From: an uncultured Oscillospiraceae bacterium
Lineage (GTDB): Bacteria; Bacillota; Clostridia; Oscillospirales; Oscillospiraceae
Direction: 5' to 3'
DNA length: 64,000 nucleotides
NCBI GenBank assembly: GCA_947631395.1
Contig: CANRLF010000001.1
Span: 1-64,000 of the forward strand
The position numbers were made by a program, and so were the translations under genes. The notes beneath the pieces are model-generated. The model had not been told where the DNA came from, did no database searches, and saw only the letters and a list, made by a program, of their open reading frames with translations. Positions 22,887 through 32,014 of this stretch are shown piece by piece (the stretch's first letter is position 1; every line of letters begins with the position of its first letter).

Positions 22887-23205
22887 AACCTTGGGACTAT
22901 ACGCGGGGAGGGAGAGCACACCAAAGGAGGCGCCAGCTCCGGGATCCTGCCCGAGTGTTGGCGATACGGTGACGGTGAGACCTGTGACGTTCGGAAGCGG
23001 GCTTGGGGAGCCGGGTGGACGCTTACGCAGTGGAAAGGTAACCTATATTCATCCGCTGGGACGATTCCAAACAGTTGAGTTTGACGTCGGCATGGGGCGG
23101 AAAATAAGGGAATGCTTTTACTTAGGCAACGGAAGAGCACGACAGGAACTGCCAAGGAATGGCGGCCCGGGACTGCCGAGGTTTAGGGTCGTGCCAGCTG
23201 ACTGA
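22873..23205 (+). CDS. Hypothetical phage protein with SH3-like features, 110 residues
   Basis: Starts inside the end of the previous gene. Strand-rich: VGDTVTVRPVTFGS, GKVTYIHPLGRFQTVEFDVG resembles a small beta-barrel (SH3/KOW-like). Last early gene before the structured intergenic region. Function unknown. Confidence 0.5.
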   Translation: MKKYKTLGLYAGRESTPKEAPAPGSCPSVGDTVTVRPVTFGSGLGEPGGRLRSGKVTYIHPLGRFQTVEFDVGMGRKIRECFYLGNGRARQELPRNGGPGLPRFRVVPAD

Positions 23206-23243
23206 CCGGGGGAGAGCGGGGACGACTGAAAAGGCCGTCACGT

Positions 23244-23313
23244 TCTCACCGGCCCCTGAACCTATCGGGGGTCGGTGAGAGCGGATACATTATAATACGC
23301 GCGTACGCGCGTA
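23244..23313. other. Hairpin plus 18-bp palindrome upstream of the HUH protein gene (candidate origin)
   Basis: A 13-bp stem (23244-23256 with 23268-23280, one G-T pair) is followed by TATAAT and then TACGCGCGTACGCGCGTA, a perfect 18-bp palindrome at 23296-23313. The structures lie between the early operon and the start of the replication-protein gene. Either a terminator/operator or a nick-site/origin; the latter is a guess based on the gene that follows. Confidence 0.45.
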
Positions 23314-23384
23314 CTTGATTGGACTTGGTAAAGGCAGGGTTTAGGCCCATTTACTTATTCTGGGAAATAAGAGGGGAGCGGCGT

Positions 23385-24197
23385 ATGCTTTTTGATACGG
23401 TCTGGTATACTCGGAAGATAATTTGTCGCAACGGAATAGAGGAGCGGACGAAGTATCCGGTGAGGATAGAGCCGGGGCAGAAGCCGAAGAGGGCGGCCGC
23501 CAGGACGGGAAGAAGCCTTGATTCTGCCGTGCGGCAATTAGCAAGGCTCCTCAATAACAATTTCGAGGCGCACGAGGATCTTCACCTGGGGTTTGAGTAC
23601 AGTGATGCCGGGCTTGCAAAAGTGGAGGAGCGGGCCAGAAAGCTCCGGGAAGAATATCCGGAAGCGGAGGAGCGGGATCTTCTCTTTATGGCGGCACAGG
23701 CCGAAGCCTCAAACTGGGCAAGGCGTGTCCAAAGGGAACTCGGCGGGGCGAAGAATTTTCGGTGCGTCATAGTTACCGCTAACATTGACGGAGAGACAAA
23801 GGAACCGGTGAGGATACATCACCACATCGTGATAGCCGGGGAGCTCAGAGATGTAGCCGCGAGGAAGTGGCGAAAGCTTGGCTTTGTGAAGGAGCTTAGG
23901 CTTTACACCGTGAACATGGATTTTACGGCCCTGGCGACTTACCTCATGGAACAGGTCCGTTACATACCAAACGCGAAACGGTACACACCAAGTCGGTGCC
24001 TCCAACAGCCGATAGTAGAGGAACCGGCCCGTGTCACAAGGTTCGCGGAAAGCGAGATGCGTCCACCGGCAGGGTGCATCGTCCTGGCCCGGTCAAACTA
24101 TGTCCGGGGGGCGGCACAATATATCCGGTATTACAGACCCCCGGAGCGGAGGAAAGCCAGGAAACGAAAGGTGGCTGACGACGATGTTCAAATATAA
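23385..24197 (+). CDS. HUH-type (rolling-circle-like) replication initiation protein
   Basis: 270 residues from ATG after GAGGGGAGCGGC; the longer frame has only a TTG start. It shows RIHHHIVI (His145-147), the metal-binding HUH strand, preceded by DLHLGFEY resembling motif 1, and followed by WRKLGFVKE and ATYLMEQ, with Tyr186 as candidate nucleophile. This order is that of Gp2/Rep nicking enzymes. It is the only replication-type protein recognised in the prophage: no primase, helicase loader or polymerase was found. Confidence 0.65.
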   Translation: MLFDTVWYTRKIICRNGIEERTKYPVRIEPGQKPKRAAARTGRSLDSAVRQLARLLNNNFEAHEDLHLGFEYSDAGLAKVEERARKLREEYPEAEERDLLFMAAQAEASNWARRVQRELGGAKNFRCVIVTANIDGETKEPVRIHHHIVIAGELRDVAARKWRKLGFVKELRLYTVNMDFTALATYLMEQVRYIPNAKRYTPSRCLQQPIVEEPARVTRFAESEMRPPAGCIVLARSNYVRGAAQYIRYYRPPERRKARKRKVADDDVQI

Positions 24198-24456
24198 ACC
24201 CGGGATCAATGTAAGTTATGACAGGCAGGGATATATTTATTTCTATTCCATGGGGTATAACTACGCGAACCGGGACAAAAGAGCCGTGATCGACGGCCTT
24301 TGTCAAGAGTACGGCGGGGAGCATTGGGAGGCCCTTAGAGAATTTATGACAACTGAGCACACGGCAACCGTTGTGTGCCGGAGGTGTTACTTATCCAGAG
24401 CCACGTTATACAGGGCGGTCAAGCGATATTACGAGGGGTTCCCGGACGATCTGTAA
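24184..24456 (+). CDS. Putative HTH regulator of late transcription, 90 residues
   Basis: Overlaps the end of the Rep-like gene. C-terminal RCYLSRATLYRAVKRYYEGF is a likely recognition helix region like those in phage late-gene activators (sigma-70 region 4-like, ArpU/RinA position). It is the last gene before the terminator and the structural promoter, the usual site of a late regulator. Confidence 0.5.
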   Translation: MFKYKPGINVSYDRQGYIYFYSMGYNYANRDKRAVIDGLCQEYGGEHWEALREFMTTEHTATVVCRRCYLSRATLYRAVKRYYEGFPDDL

Positions 24457-24518
24457 CAAGGGAAAATCGAGACGAAACGCGCGCGCGGGGGGGCGCGATC
24501 CTTTAATGCGCCTATTTT

Positions 24519-24547
24519 TACCGGCCGATTTTGGCCGGCCTTTTTTT
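24519..24547 (+). terminator. Terminator between early and late regions
   Basis: Stem CCGGCC/GGCCGG around GATTTT, then seven T. Separates the early transcript from the packaging/structural operon. Confidence 0.85.
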
Positions 24548-24636
24548 GTGCCCGGATGGGAGCGGGGTGACATTTTTGGAGCCCCCACGCGGCAGACCGC
24601 GACGACGAAAGTTGAGACTTAGAAGCATTACTTTTG

Positions 24637-24645
24637 TGCTACAAT
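24637..24645 (+). promoter_or_regulatory. Extended -10 of the late promoter
   Basis: TGCTACAAT, 24 bp upstream of the terS start, with no good -35 at 17 bp, so an activator such as the preceding HTH protein may be needed. Confidence 0.5.
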
Positions 24646-24668
24646 TTATGTAAAGCGAGGTGAGGGCG

Positions 24669-25163
24669 ATGGGGAGGCCGAGAAAATTTACTCCGAGGAC
24701 GTTGAGGCGGGAGGTCAACAGGTACTTTGCCAGTATCACGCGGAAAAGGAAGGTGACGGAGCGGGTACCGACAGGGAAGCTGGATAAATTCGGCCATCCG
24801 GTCATGGCCGACGTGCCGGTCAAAAATCAGCTTGGCGAAGAGGTCGAGGTCACCGAGTACATTGTTCCGCCTGAGGTGAACGGGCTCGCGGAATTTCTTC
24901 ATATCCACCCCTCCACCTGGGCGCTCTTTGCCAATCACGAGAAGCACCCGGAGTTCCGGGAGATCACGGAGATGGTGTATGACCGGATGAAGGCGTGGAA
25001 CGAGCGGGAAATGCTCGTTCGTCCGGGGAAGGACATAGCCGGGATCAAATTCAACCTTGAGAACAACTACGGCTATCGGGATAAGGCAGATATACGGGTA
25101 TCAGGCGGCGTTGACGAATACCTGAAACGGCTTGCGGAGGAAGGGGCTGAAAGTGAGCTGTGA
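24669..25163 (+). CDS. terS: Terminase small subunit
   Basis: 164 residues from ATG preceded by GCGAGGTGAGGGCG. The GRPRKFTPRTLRREVNRYF start and EVNGLAEFLHIHPSTWALF HTH region are typical of small terminases that recognise the packaging site. A C-terminal helix contacts the large subunit. It overlaps terL by 4 bp. Confidence 0.85.
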   Translation: MGRPRKFTPRTLRREVNRYFASITRKRKVTERVPTGKLDKFGHPVMADVPVKNQLGEEVEVTEYIVPPEVNGLAEFLHIHPSTWALFANHEKHPEFREITEMVYDRMKAWNEREMLVRPGKDIAGIKFNLENNYGYRDKADIRVSGGVDEYLKRLAEEGAESEL

Positions 25164-26866
25164 TACCGGGGGCGAAGCTTCTCCTTAACGCCAAGACCTA
25201 CATAGAGTCATTCCTCAAGATCCAAACAAAGGACGGCAAGCTGGTGCCGTTCAAAATGAACGAGCCCCAACGGCGCTTTTATTCCATCCTCCGGGAGGAG
25301 TGGGAAAAGAAAAAGCCGGTGCGGATCATAGTGCTAAAGGCCAGACAGGAGGGCATTTCTACCGAAACCGAAGGGATCCTCTTCTGGGCGTCGGCTACGA
25401 GGCCGGATATAAACTCCCTCATCGTGGCGCACAAGGATGAGTCCACGGCGAACCTCTTCCGGATGAGCAAGAGGTTTTATGACTATCTGCCGCCGGAGAT
25501 AAAGCCCATGACGCAAAGCTCCAACGGCCAGGAAATAATCTTCGACGCCCCCTCCAAGTACAAGGGCGCGGTCCACGGCCTGCGTAGCCGTATAAGATGC
25601 GCCACGGCCGGCGGCGACGGTGTAGGCCGAAGCTATACTCTACAAAACGTCCACATGTCGGAGCTGGCCTTCTGGCCGGGAAATATCCTTGAGACATACG
25701 CCGGTATAATGCAGGCCGTACCGAATACCGAGAAAACCATCGTCATCATAGAGTCCACCGCCAACGGCTATAACGCCTTTAAAAAACTGTGGGACGACGC
25801 TGTTAAAGCCCAGAAAGAGGGCACTGACGGCTTTTTGCCGGTGTTTTTCCCCTGGTATGAAATGCAGGAATACCGCATGAAACCGCCACCGGATTTTACG
25901 AGGACGGCGGAGGAAGAGGAACTGACGGAAACATTCGGTCTTGACGACGAACAGCTCATGTGGCGCCGGTGGTGCATTAGGGTAAACTGCGGCGGGGATA
26001 CGGATCTCTTCCACCAGGAGTATCCGTGCACTCCGGATGAAGCGTTTATCAGCACAGGCCGATGTGTATTCGATAAAAACTCTATTGTGCTCCGGAGAGA
26101 ACAGGTCAAGAATCTCAAGTGGGAGCGGGGCGTGTTCCGCGTTGTCCGTGGAGTCGACGGCAAAATAAGCGATTACGAATGGGATCCGGACGAACGGGGA
26201 CCGATCAAAATACTGAAGCACCCGAAAAACGGCTGGCCATATGTGCTGGGCGGTGACACGGCCGGAACGGGGAGTGACTTTTTTGCGGGCCAGCTGATAG
26301 ATAACATCACAGGGGAACAGGTCGCGGTGATACATCATCAGGTCGGTGAACGAATGTTCGCTGAGCAGGTCTGGTGTCTGGGAATGTACTACAACAAGGC
26401 CCTTATAGGCATCGAGACAAACTATTCGACTTACCCGGAGATGGTACTTGAGGAACTGGGATACGATAATTTGTATGTCAGGGAGCGATACGACAACTTC
26501 ACCGGCAAGACGGTACCGGCCTTCGGCTTTGAAACGACCACGGCAACACGCCCGGTACTTGTAGATAACCTTAAGGACGTGGCAAGACAGGCCATTGAGT
26601 CAATCACGGACTTTGATACGCTGGGGGAAATGTTGACCTTCGTCTATGATGACAAGTGGAAGCCCCAGGCGGAGCAGGGGGAGCATGACGATTTGGTGAT
26701 GGCCCTGGGGATCGCGCACCTCATACGTGGCCAGCAGAGGGCGACGGTGGAGCCCCCGAAGGATGAGGCGACAAGCAAATGGACTCCGGACATGTGGGAG
26801 GATTACCGACACGCGGACCAGAAAATGAAAGAATATCTGATCTCCAAGTGGGGATCGCCTAAATAA
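25160..26866 (+). CDS. terL: Terminase large subunit
   Basis: 568 residues, GTG start overlapping the terS stop. ATPase with Walker A-like KARQEGIST (60-68) and Walker B HMSELAF with E168 as catalytic glutamate; then ESTANGYNAFKKLWDD (motif C region). The C-terminal nuclease begins near VLGGDTAGTGSDFFAG (about 360-375) and has later acidic residues (GIETNYSTYPE, HDDLVMALGIAH). Packages phage DNA into the procapsid through the portal. Confidence 0.93.
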   Translation: MIPGAKLLLNAKTYIESFLKIQTKDGKLVPFKMNEPQRRFYSILREEWEKKKPVRIIVLKARQEGISTETEGILFWASATRPDINSLIVAHKDESTANLFRMSKRFYDYLPPEIKPMTQSSNGQEIIFDAPSKYKGAVHGLRSRIRCATAGGDGVGRSYTLQNVHMSELAFWPGNILETYAGIMQAVPNTEKTIVIIESTANGYNAFKKLWDDAVKAQKEGTDGFLPVFFPWYEMQEYRMKPPPDFTRTAEEEELTETFGLDDEQLMWRRWCIRVNCGGDTDLFHQEYPCTPDEAFISTGRCVFDKNSIVLRREQVKNLKWERGVFRVVRGVDGKISDYEWDPDERGPIKILKHPKNGWPYVLGGDTAGTGSDFFAGQLIDNITGEQVAVIHHQVGERMFAEQVWCLGMYYNKALIGIETNYSTYPEMVLEELGYDNLYVRERYDNFTGKTVPAFGFETTTATRPVLVDNLKDVARQAIESITDFDTLGEMLTFVYDDKWKPQAEQGEHDDLVMALGIAHLIRGQQRATVEPPKDEATSKWTPDMWEDYRHADQKMKEYLISKWGSPK

Positions 26867-26902
26867 GACGGTCCCTCGCGTGGCGACGATGGAGGCTTGG
26901 TT

Positions 26903-28930
26903 ATGAGAAAGACGGATAAGAAGAAGCTTGAGCTCTGGCAGGGGAGGCTTGAGACCAACAAAACGGCCTATACCGCGGAGCGGGACAAGATGGACGCCCG
27001 GGAAAAGCTATACAATGGGGACAGCACCATAAAGCCCATTGCCAGTGAGGACGTACACGATAAGGCCCCACATCTGCGAAACGTCGTGAGCGAGCTCATA
27101 GAGGCTCAGGTGAGCTCCACGATCCCTCAGCCTAAGGTCACGGCCCAGAGGAAAGAGGATGAGGAACTGGCGAAGCTCATTGAGGACATGCTTCGGGTGG
27201 AGCTGGACCGGATAAATATCGAGGAAATCAACGACCTAATGGAGCGGACGGTGCCCATCCAGGGCGGCGGGGCGTATCTGGTGGAGTGGGATTCCACCAA
27301 GCGGACCCACACCACCGCCGGTGAAATCGCCATATCTACCATCCATCCTACGCAGATAGTACCGCAGAACGGCGTATATACCGGCATTGAGGATATGGAC
27401 TACATCATCCTCAAAATACCCCAGACCAAGGAATTTATAAAGCGCCGGTACGGGGTGGACGTGTCGGATGAGGAGGAGAAAGAGCCGAACGCCAGGGGCT
27501 CCGGGGAGTCTACGGCGGAGGATATGGTCACACAGTACGTGGCCTATTATCGCAACGACAAGGGCGGGATCGGGCTTTATAGCTGGGTGAACGACACGCC
27601 CATTGAGGATCTGGAGGACTACCAGGCGCGGCGCCTGCGCCGGTGCGCCAAGTGCGGGGCGCTTGAGCCCGCGCCGGGTGAAGTCGTCGCCACGGAACCG
27701 ACGATGGACGGGACGCCGGAGGACGTGAAAAACGGCCAGGCGGGCGGATTCGACACACCGCCGGACGGAAGAGACATTGGTAAGCCAAACGGACGGGCCG
27801 TTTGCCCGTTTTGCGGAGGTACCAAGTGGGAGGAAACGGAGGAGGACTTCGAGGAGCTCCTGACGCCGGTGAAGCTCTCAAACGGTCAAGTCATCCCGGA
27901 TAAAGAGACCATTGTTGAGATGGACGGCACTGTCACGGAGAAAAGGACAAGGATCCCCTACTATAAGCCGGGGATATATCCCGTGATACTCCAGCGAAAC
28001 ATATCCGTTTTCGGAAAGTTCCTCGGCGGCTCCGACGTGGACACCATCGCCACACAGCAAAATACCACAAACCGGCTTGTTACAAAGATACTGGACAAGC
28101 TTTGCACCGCGGGTAGCTATTTCAGCCTTCCTGTTAGAGCCGACGTCCGGCGCGACGCCGGGGAAATGAAAACCATACTGCTCAATTCCCCCGCGGAAAA
28201 AGCGATGATAGACGTATACACCATTGAGGGTGACATCAGCCAGGACCTGGCGATGCTCGCCGAGACTTACGAGGAGATGCGCCAGGCTATCGGGGTCACG
28301 GACTCATTTCAGGGGAGGCGGGATACCACGGCCACCTCCGGTACCGCCAAGCAGTTCGCGGCGGCGCAGACGGCGGGAAGGCTTGAAAGCAAGCACATTA
28401 TGAAAAACGCCGCGTATCAGCGGCTCTTTGAGGCCATTTTCAAATTCAAGCTGGCCTATGCCGACGAGCCGAGGCCCATTCCGAGCGTCGACGAGCGGGG
28501 CGAGCGGGTATATGAGGAGTTTAACCGCTACGATTTTCTCAAGCGTGACGCGGCGGGTGAGTGGTATTGGAACGATCAGTTCATCTTCTCCGTGGACGAC
28601 GCCGCCTCATCGCTGGCCGCCAACCGACAGGCGATGTGGGAGGAAACAAGACTGAACTTCCAATCCGGGGCTTTCGGACCGCCTGACGAGATAGACACGC
28701 TTATATTCTTCTGGGCAAAGCTGAAACTCCTTCACTACCCGGGAGCGGCGGAAACGCTGACGATGCTTCAGGAAAAGAAAGAAGAACAGGTGGCGGCGGC
28801 CCAGGCCCAACAGGAGCAGGAGGCTCAAATCGTGGCCTTAAAGGCAAGGATGGACGCGGAAAGGGCCGGAGCCGACGCGGCGGTAAACGCGCCGGAACTT
28901 AAAGACAGGGCGGAGGTGGCCGGCATGTGA
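26903..28930 (+). CDS. Portal protein with inserted zinc ribbon
   Basis: 675 residues from ATG 7 bp after GGAGG. The stretch HLRNVVSELIEAQVSSTIPQ and the late NTTNRLVTKILDKLC, plus EEMRQAIGVTDSFQGRRDTT, are portal-like. A 50-residue insertion carries C248/C251 (CAKC) and C301/C304 (CPFC), likely a zinc ribbon in the wing or crown. The dodecameric portal forms the DNA channel at the capsid vertex. The position directly after terL supports the call. C-terminal helix is Gln/Ala-rich. Confidence 0.88.
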   Translation: MRKTDKKKLELWQGRLETNKTAYTAERDKMDAREKLYNGDSTIKPIASEDVHDKAPHLRNVVSELIEAQVSSTIPQPKVTAQRKEDEELAKLIEDMLRVELDRINIEEINDLMERTVPIQGGGAYLVEWDSTKRTHTTAGEIAISTIHPTQIVPQNGVYTGIEDMDYIILKIPQTKEFIKRRYGVDVSDEEEKEPNARGSGESTAEDMVTQYVAYYRNDKGGIGLYSWVNDTPIEDLEDYQARRLRRCAKCGALEPAPGEVVATEPTMDGTPEDVKNGQAGGFDTPPDGRDIGKPNGRAVCPFCGGTKWEETEEDFEELLTPVKLSNGQVIPDKETIVEMDGTVTEKRTRIPYYKPGIYPVILQRNISVFGKFLGGSDVDTIATQQNTTNRLVTKILDKLCTAGSYFSLPVRADVRRDAGEMKTILLNSPAEKAMIDVYTIEGDISQDLAMLAETYEEMRQAIGVTDSFQGRRDTTATSGTAKQFAAAQTAGRLESKHIMKNAAYQRLFEAIFKFKLAYADEPRPIPSVDERGERVYEEFNRYDFLKRDAAGEWYWNDQFIFSVDDAASSLAANRQAMWEETRLNFQSGAFGPPDEIDTLIFFWAKLKLLHYPGAAETLTMLQEKKEEQVAAAQAQQEQEAQIVALKARMDAERAGADAAVNAPELKDRAEVAGM

Positions 28931-28988
28931 TACAGGGAGGCTACCTATTTGACCATAAAAATTTTTGAAGCGGAAGGAGGAAGTGAAC

Positions 28989-29129
28989 ATGGCGGATAAC
29001 GGAAAGAGCGGGTACGCCGGAAAAATCAAAAACAGCGGTACCCAGGTGGTCGACGCGGTCTACAAGTCCAAAAACACCGGCGGCAAGGCCGTAGTAAAAA
29101 CCGGCACGGACCTCAGGTCCGGCAAATGA
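28989..29129 (+). CDS. Small phage protein between portal and scaffold, 46 residues
   Basis: ATG after AAGGAGGAAGTGAAC. Sequence has KIKNSGTQVVDAVYKSK and ends in TGTDLRSGK. Short proteins of this pattern recur next to portal genes in gut phages; role unknown, perhaps head assembly. Confidence 0.65.
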   Translation: MADNGKSGYAGKIKNSGTQVVDAVYKSKNTGGKAVVKTGTDLRSGK

Positions 29130-29159
29130 CGGGCAAATAAGAAAGGAAGAGGGTTATTT

Positions 29160-30095
29160 ATGGGCGAAGAAATCGACTATAACCAGATTTTCGGGCTCGA
29201 CGAGGGCTCAGGGGACGGCGGGACCACCCCACCGCCCGAGGATACCGGGGACGGGCAGGGCACCGCGGACAAGCACCAGGACACAAGCGGCAACGCGGGC
29301 GGAGCGGGAATCCAGCCCGGAGCGGGAATCCAGCCCGGTAAGGAAACCGGAACAGGCACCGATGCCGGAGGCGAAAAGGGACCGGCAAGCGTTCTCGTCG
29401 GCGATCCCGGCCACCGGGGGGCGCGCGGCGTCCCGGGCGCCGGCAACGCCGGACGGAATGGCGCCGACATGGAGTCGGTCTTAAAGGGGCTCGGCATAAC
29501 GGATCCCTACACCGGGAAGCCCATCACCACAAAGGCGGAATATGACGCCTACCGGGACAGGGTCTATCAGGAGAGGCGAAGCTTCATTCTGGAGAGGACC
29601 GGCATGTCGGAGGCGGAGATTGACGAGTTCATTTCCACGGTCCCTCAGGTCCGTAAGGCCGCCGAGGACGGCGCCAAGGCCCGGGAACTCATGGAGAGTG
29701 AGCGACAGAGATACGCCCGGGAGCGGGTCGACGCGGAGGTGCGGAAGATCTCCACCATGGATCCGAGCGTCAAGAGCATCGCCGATTTGACCGCCGGTGA
29801 GAACTACCCCAAGATGCTTGAGCTTGTAAAACGGGGCTATGAGCTTTCCGACGCCTGGAAGCTGGCCAACTTTGATAAGCTCCAGGGGGCGGCTCAGGCG
29901 GCCTCCCGACAGGCGGCCATAAACTCCGGCGCGGGTCGTGCGGGTTTTCAGGTCACCCGTGTCCAGGGAGCGGGAAATGACACCGTGTCGGTGCCCGGCG
30001 ACGTGCTGGAGATGTACAGGGAGATCAATCCCGATGCTACCGACGAGGAGATCCGCGCGGACTACAACAAGTATCTCAGAAACAGCAAAAAGTAA
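29160..30095 (+). CDS. Putative scaffold protein
   Basis: 311 residues. The N-terminal ~110 residues are Gly/Asp/Thr-rich and disordered, including a direct repeat of GAGIQP; the middle is charged and helical (AEDGAKARELMESERQRYAR) and the C-terminus (MYREINPDATDEEIRADYNK) is a compact helical hook that in scaffolds docks the capsid protein. Location between portal and capsid supports the call. No protease is found nearby. Confidence 0.7.
   Translation: MGEEIDYNQIFGLDEGSGDGGTTPPPEDTGDGQGTADKHQDTSGNAGGAGIQPGAGIQPGKETGTGTDAGGEKGPASVLVGDPGHRGARGVPGAGNAGRNGADMESVLKGLGITDPYTGKPITTKAEYDAYRDRVYQERRSFILERTGMSEAEIDEFISTVPQVRKAAEDGAKARELMESERQRYARERVDAEVRKISTMDPSVKSIADLTAGENYPKMLELVKRGYELSDAWKLANFDKLQGAAQAASRQAAINSGAGRAGFQVTRVQGAGNDTVSVPGDVLEMYREINPDATDEEIRADYNKYLRNSKK
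29301..29336 (+). repeat. Two tandem 18-bp units inside the scaffold gene
   Basis: GGAGCGGGAATCCAGCCC occurs twice back to back, encoding a repeated GAGIQP hexapeptide in the disordered arm. Perfect identity suggests recent slippage. Confidence 0.85.
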
Positions 30096-30116
30096 TAAAC
30101 GAAAGGAGAAAAAAAT

Positions 30117-30530
30117 ATGTTCAAGATCCACACTGTGGACGACGGGCGCAACCCGCCCCACGAATACCATCCCGCCGGCGCCGGGCTGACGCCCAAGGTC
30201 GGCATGGCGCTGAAGATGAGCGAGGGCAAACTGGCGATGGCCACTGGCGCCGACAAGGTAAGCTATATTTCCATGTGCGAGCGCGCGGAGGCCTGCGAGG
30301 ACGGCGAGCTGATCCCGGTGATCCGGGCCAGTTCCGACATCATCTTTGAGACTACGGCTCAGGCGGCCCTCTCGGGCGTGAACGTGGGCGACAAGGTCCA
30401 GATCAGCGAGGACGGCATGGAGGTCACCGCCACCAAGCAGGGGTGCGCAGAGATCGTCTACAAGGACGGCGACAAGGCCGGGGATATGGTACGTGTACGC
30501 TTCGGTGAAGCGGACGCCGCCGCGGAGTAA
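30117..30530 (+). CDS. Putative capsid decoration protein
   Basis: 137 residues, ATG after GAAAGGAGAAAAAAAT. Beta-rich with KVGMALKMSEGKLAMATGAD and GVNVGDKVQISEDGMEVTAT, resembling head-decoration or cement proteins encoded before the capsid gene. The HPAGAGLTPKVG segment is conserved in this kind of gene. Role inferred from position and fold-like pattern. Confidence 0.65.
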   Translation: MFKIHTVDDGRNPPHEYHPAGAGLTPKVGMALKMSEGKLAMATGADKVSYISMCERAEACEDGELIPVIRASSDIIFETTAQAALSGVNVGDKVQISEDGMEVTATKQGCAEIVYKDGDKAGDMVRVRFGEADAAAE

Positions 30531-30551
30531 TCAGGAAAGGAGAAAGAAAAT

Positions 30552-31562
30552 ATGGGCGGAATTACTTTTACTGAGGGCAGTGGCCTTCAGAACAGCGTTT
30601 TCGGCAAGAGCCAGGGACCTATCCGCATGTTCATCGAAAAGCGGGGGGAGGCCTTTGAGACACAGAGCCTTATCGGCAAGCTCTTCACCGTGGCCAAAAG
30701 CAAGCATTATTCCGAGGGGCATCGCTCCATGACCGCTATGGAGGGCTTTATGCCCGTGGGCGAGAACGGGGCTTACCCCATGGACTCCATGCAGGAAAGC
30801 TTTGAGAAGGACTTCAAGCACACGGTCTGGAAGGACAGCTTCGCCATCTCCAGGGAGATGGTTGACGACGCGGTCACCATGAACCTGAAGCAGAAGCCGG
30901 AGGCGTTCGTCGCCGGTTACTACCGCCGCCGGGAACAGTTCGCGGCGGCCCTGTACGCCGGGGCGCTGGGCGCAAAGCCGAAGATGAAGTTCTACGGGAA
31001 GGAGTTTGAGGTCACCGGCGCGGACAAGAAGAACCTGTTCGCCAAGGATCATCCCAGCTTCACGGACGCGAAATTCGTCCAGTCCAACATCTTCAAGGAC
31101 GAGTTTTCCAATGACGCTCTGATGGCAATGGAGTCTGCCATGCAAAACTTCAGGGACGACAACAAAAACGTCCTGACGGTGGCTCCCACCACAATCCTAA
31201 TCCCCAACGACTACAAGCTGAAGAAAGACGTCTTTGCCGCCATCGGTGCGGACAAGGACCCCGCCACCGCCAACAATGGATTTAACTACACCTACGGGCG
31301 CTGGACGGTAATCGTTTCCCAGTACCTTAACCAGTACTTGGAGAAGGGCGTTAGGCCCTGGATCTTGCTTGATCCCCAGTACAGCGCGGCCTACGGCGGC
31401 GCAGTGTGGTATGACAGGATAAAGCTGGAGGTCACAAGCGAGATTGCGGCCAACGACGCCAACGTCTGGAAGGGATACGCCCGCTTTGGCGCTGGCTTCG
31501 GTGACTGGCGCTTTGCCGCCGCCGGCGGTATCAGTACCGGCGATCAGCTGATCACCGCCTGA
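30552..31562 (+). CDS. Major capsid protein (HK97-fold)
   Basis: 336 residues, usual size. N-arm and E-loop region (HYSEGHRSMTAMEGFMPVG), spine helix (SNDALMAMESAMQNFRDDN), P-domain with TVAPTTILIPNDYKLKKDVF, and C-terminal VWYDRIKLEVTSEI then GYARFGAGFGDWRF, typical of the phage capsid family. Strong AAAGGAGAAAGAAAAT ribosome binding site, consistent with high expression. Expected to self-assemble with the scaffold. Confidence 0.88.
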   Translation: MGGITFTEGSGLQNSVFGKSQGPIRMFIEKRGEAFETQSLIGKLFTVAKSKHYSEGHRSMTAMEGFMPVGENGAYPMDSMQESFEKDFKHTVWKDSFAISREMVDDAVTMNLKQKPEAFVAGYYRRREQFAAALYAGALGAKPKMKFYGKEFEVTGADKKNLFAKDHPSFTDAKFVQSNIFKDEFSNDALMAMESAMQNFRDDNKNVLTVAPTTILIPNDYKLKKDVFAAIGADKDPATANNGFNYTYGRWTVIVSQYLNQYLEKGVRPWILLDPQYSAAYGGAVWYDRIKLEVTSEIAANDANVWKGYARFGAGFGDWRFAAAGGISTGDQLITA

Positions 31563-31630
31563 TGACAGGCGGAGGAAACGAATAACCGGGAGAACTTTAA
31601 GCCCTCCCGGAGGAGAGGGGCAACAGAACC

Positions 31631-31999
31631 ATGAAAATCCGAGAAGTTGTTGAGAATGTCGACCGGGTAAAGCCAAACGCATTTGACTTCGCTGATAAGG
31701 TCAGGTGGCTCAATGAGGTCGAGGGAATGGTGCAGACAGACGTACTGCTTCTTGCCCCGGTGGAGTTCATCACCTACGGAAGCGGCGACGGGGAGCGGGA
31801 GCTCCTCGTCGGGCCGCCCTACGACAGAATATACGAAGCGTACCTGGTGGCTAAGATAGACTTCGCCAACGGGGAATACAAGAAGTACAACAATACCGCG
31901 GCTGTCTTTAACCAGGCAATGACGGAATTTGTTCGGTGGTTCGCCGACAATTTCAGGCCAGCGGATACCCACGGAAGATTCGACGGAGATCAGTGTTGA
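31631..31999 (+). CDS. Head-tail connector (adaptor) protein
   Basis: 122 residues. REVVENVDRVKPNAFDF then WLNEVEGMVQTDVLL and EAYLVAKIDFANGEYKKYNN match the small helical adaptors that bind below the portal (gp6/gp15-like). Immediately downstream of the capsid gene as expected. Confidence 0.75.
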   Translation: MKIREVVENVDRVKPNAFDFADKVRWLNEVEGMVQTDVLLLAPVEFITYGSGDGERELLVGPPYDRIYEAYLVAKIDFANGEYKKYNNTAAVFNQAMTEFVRWFADNFRPADTHGRFDGDQC

Positions 32000-32014
32000 A
32001 CGGGAGATGTGAAC

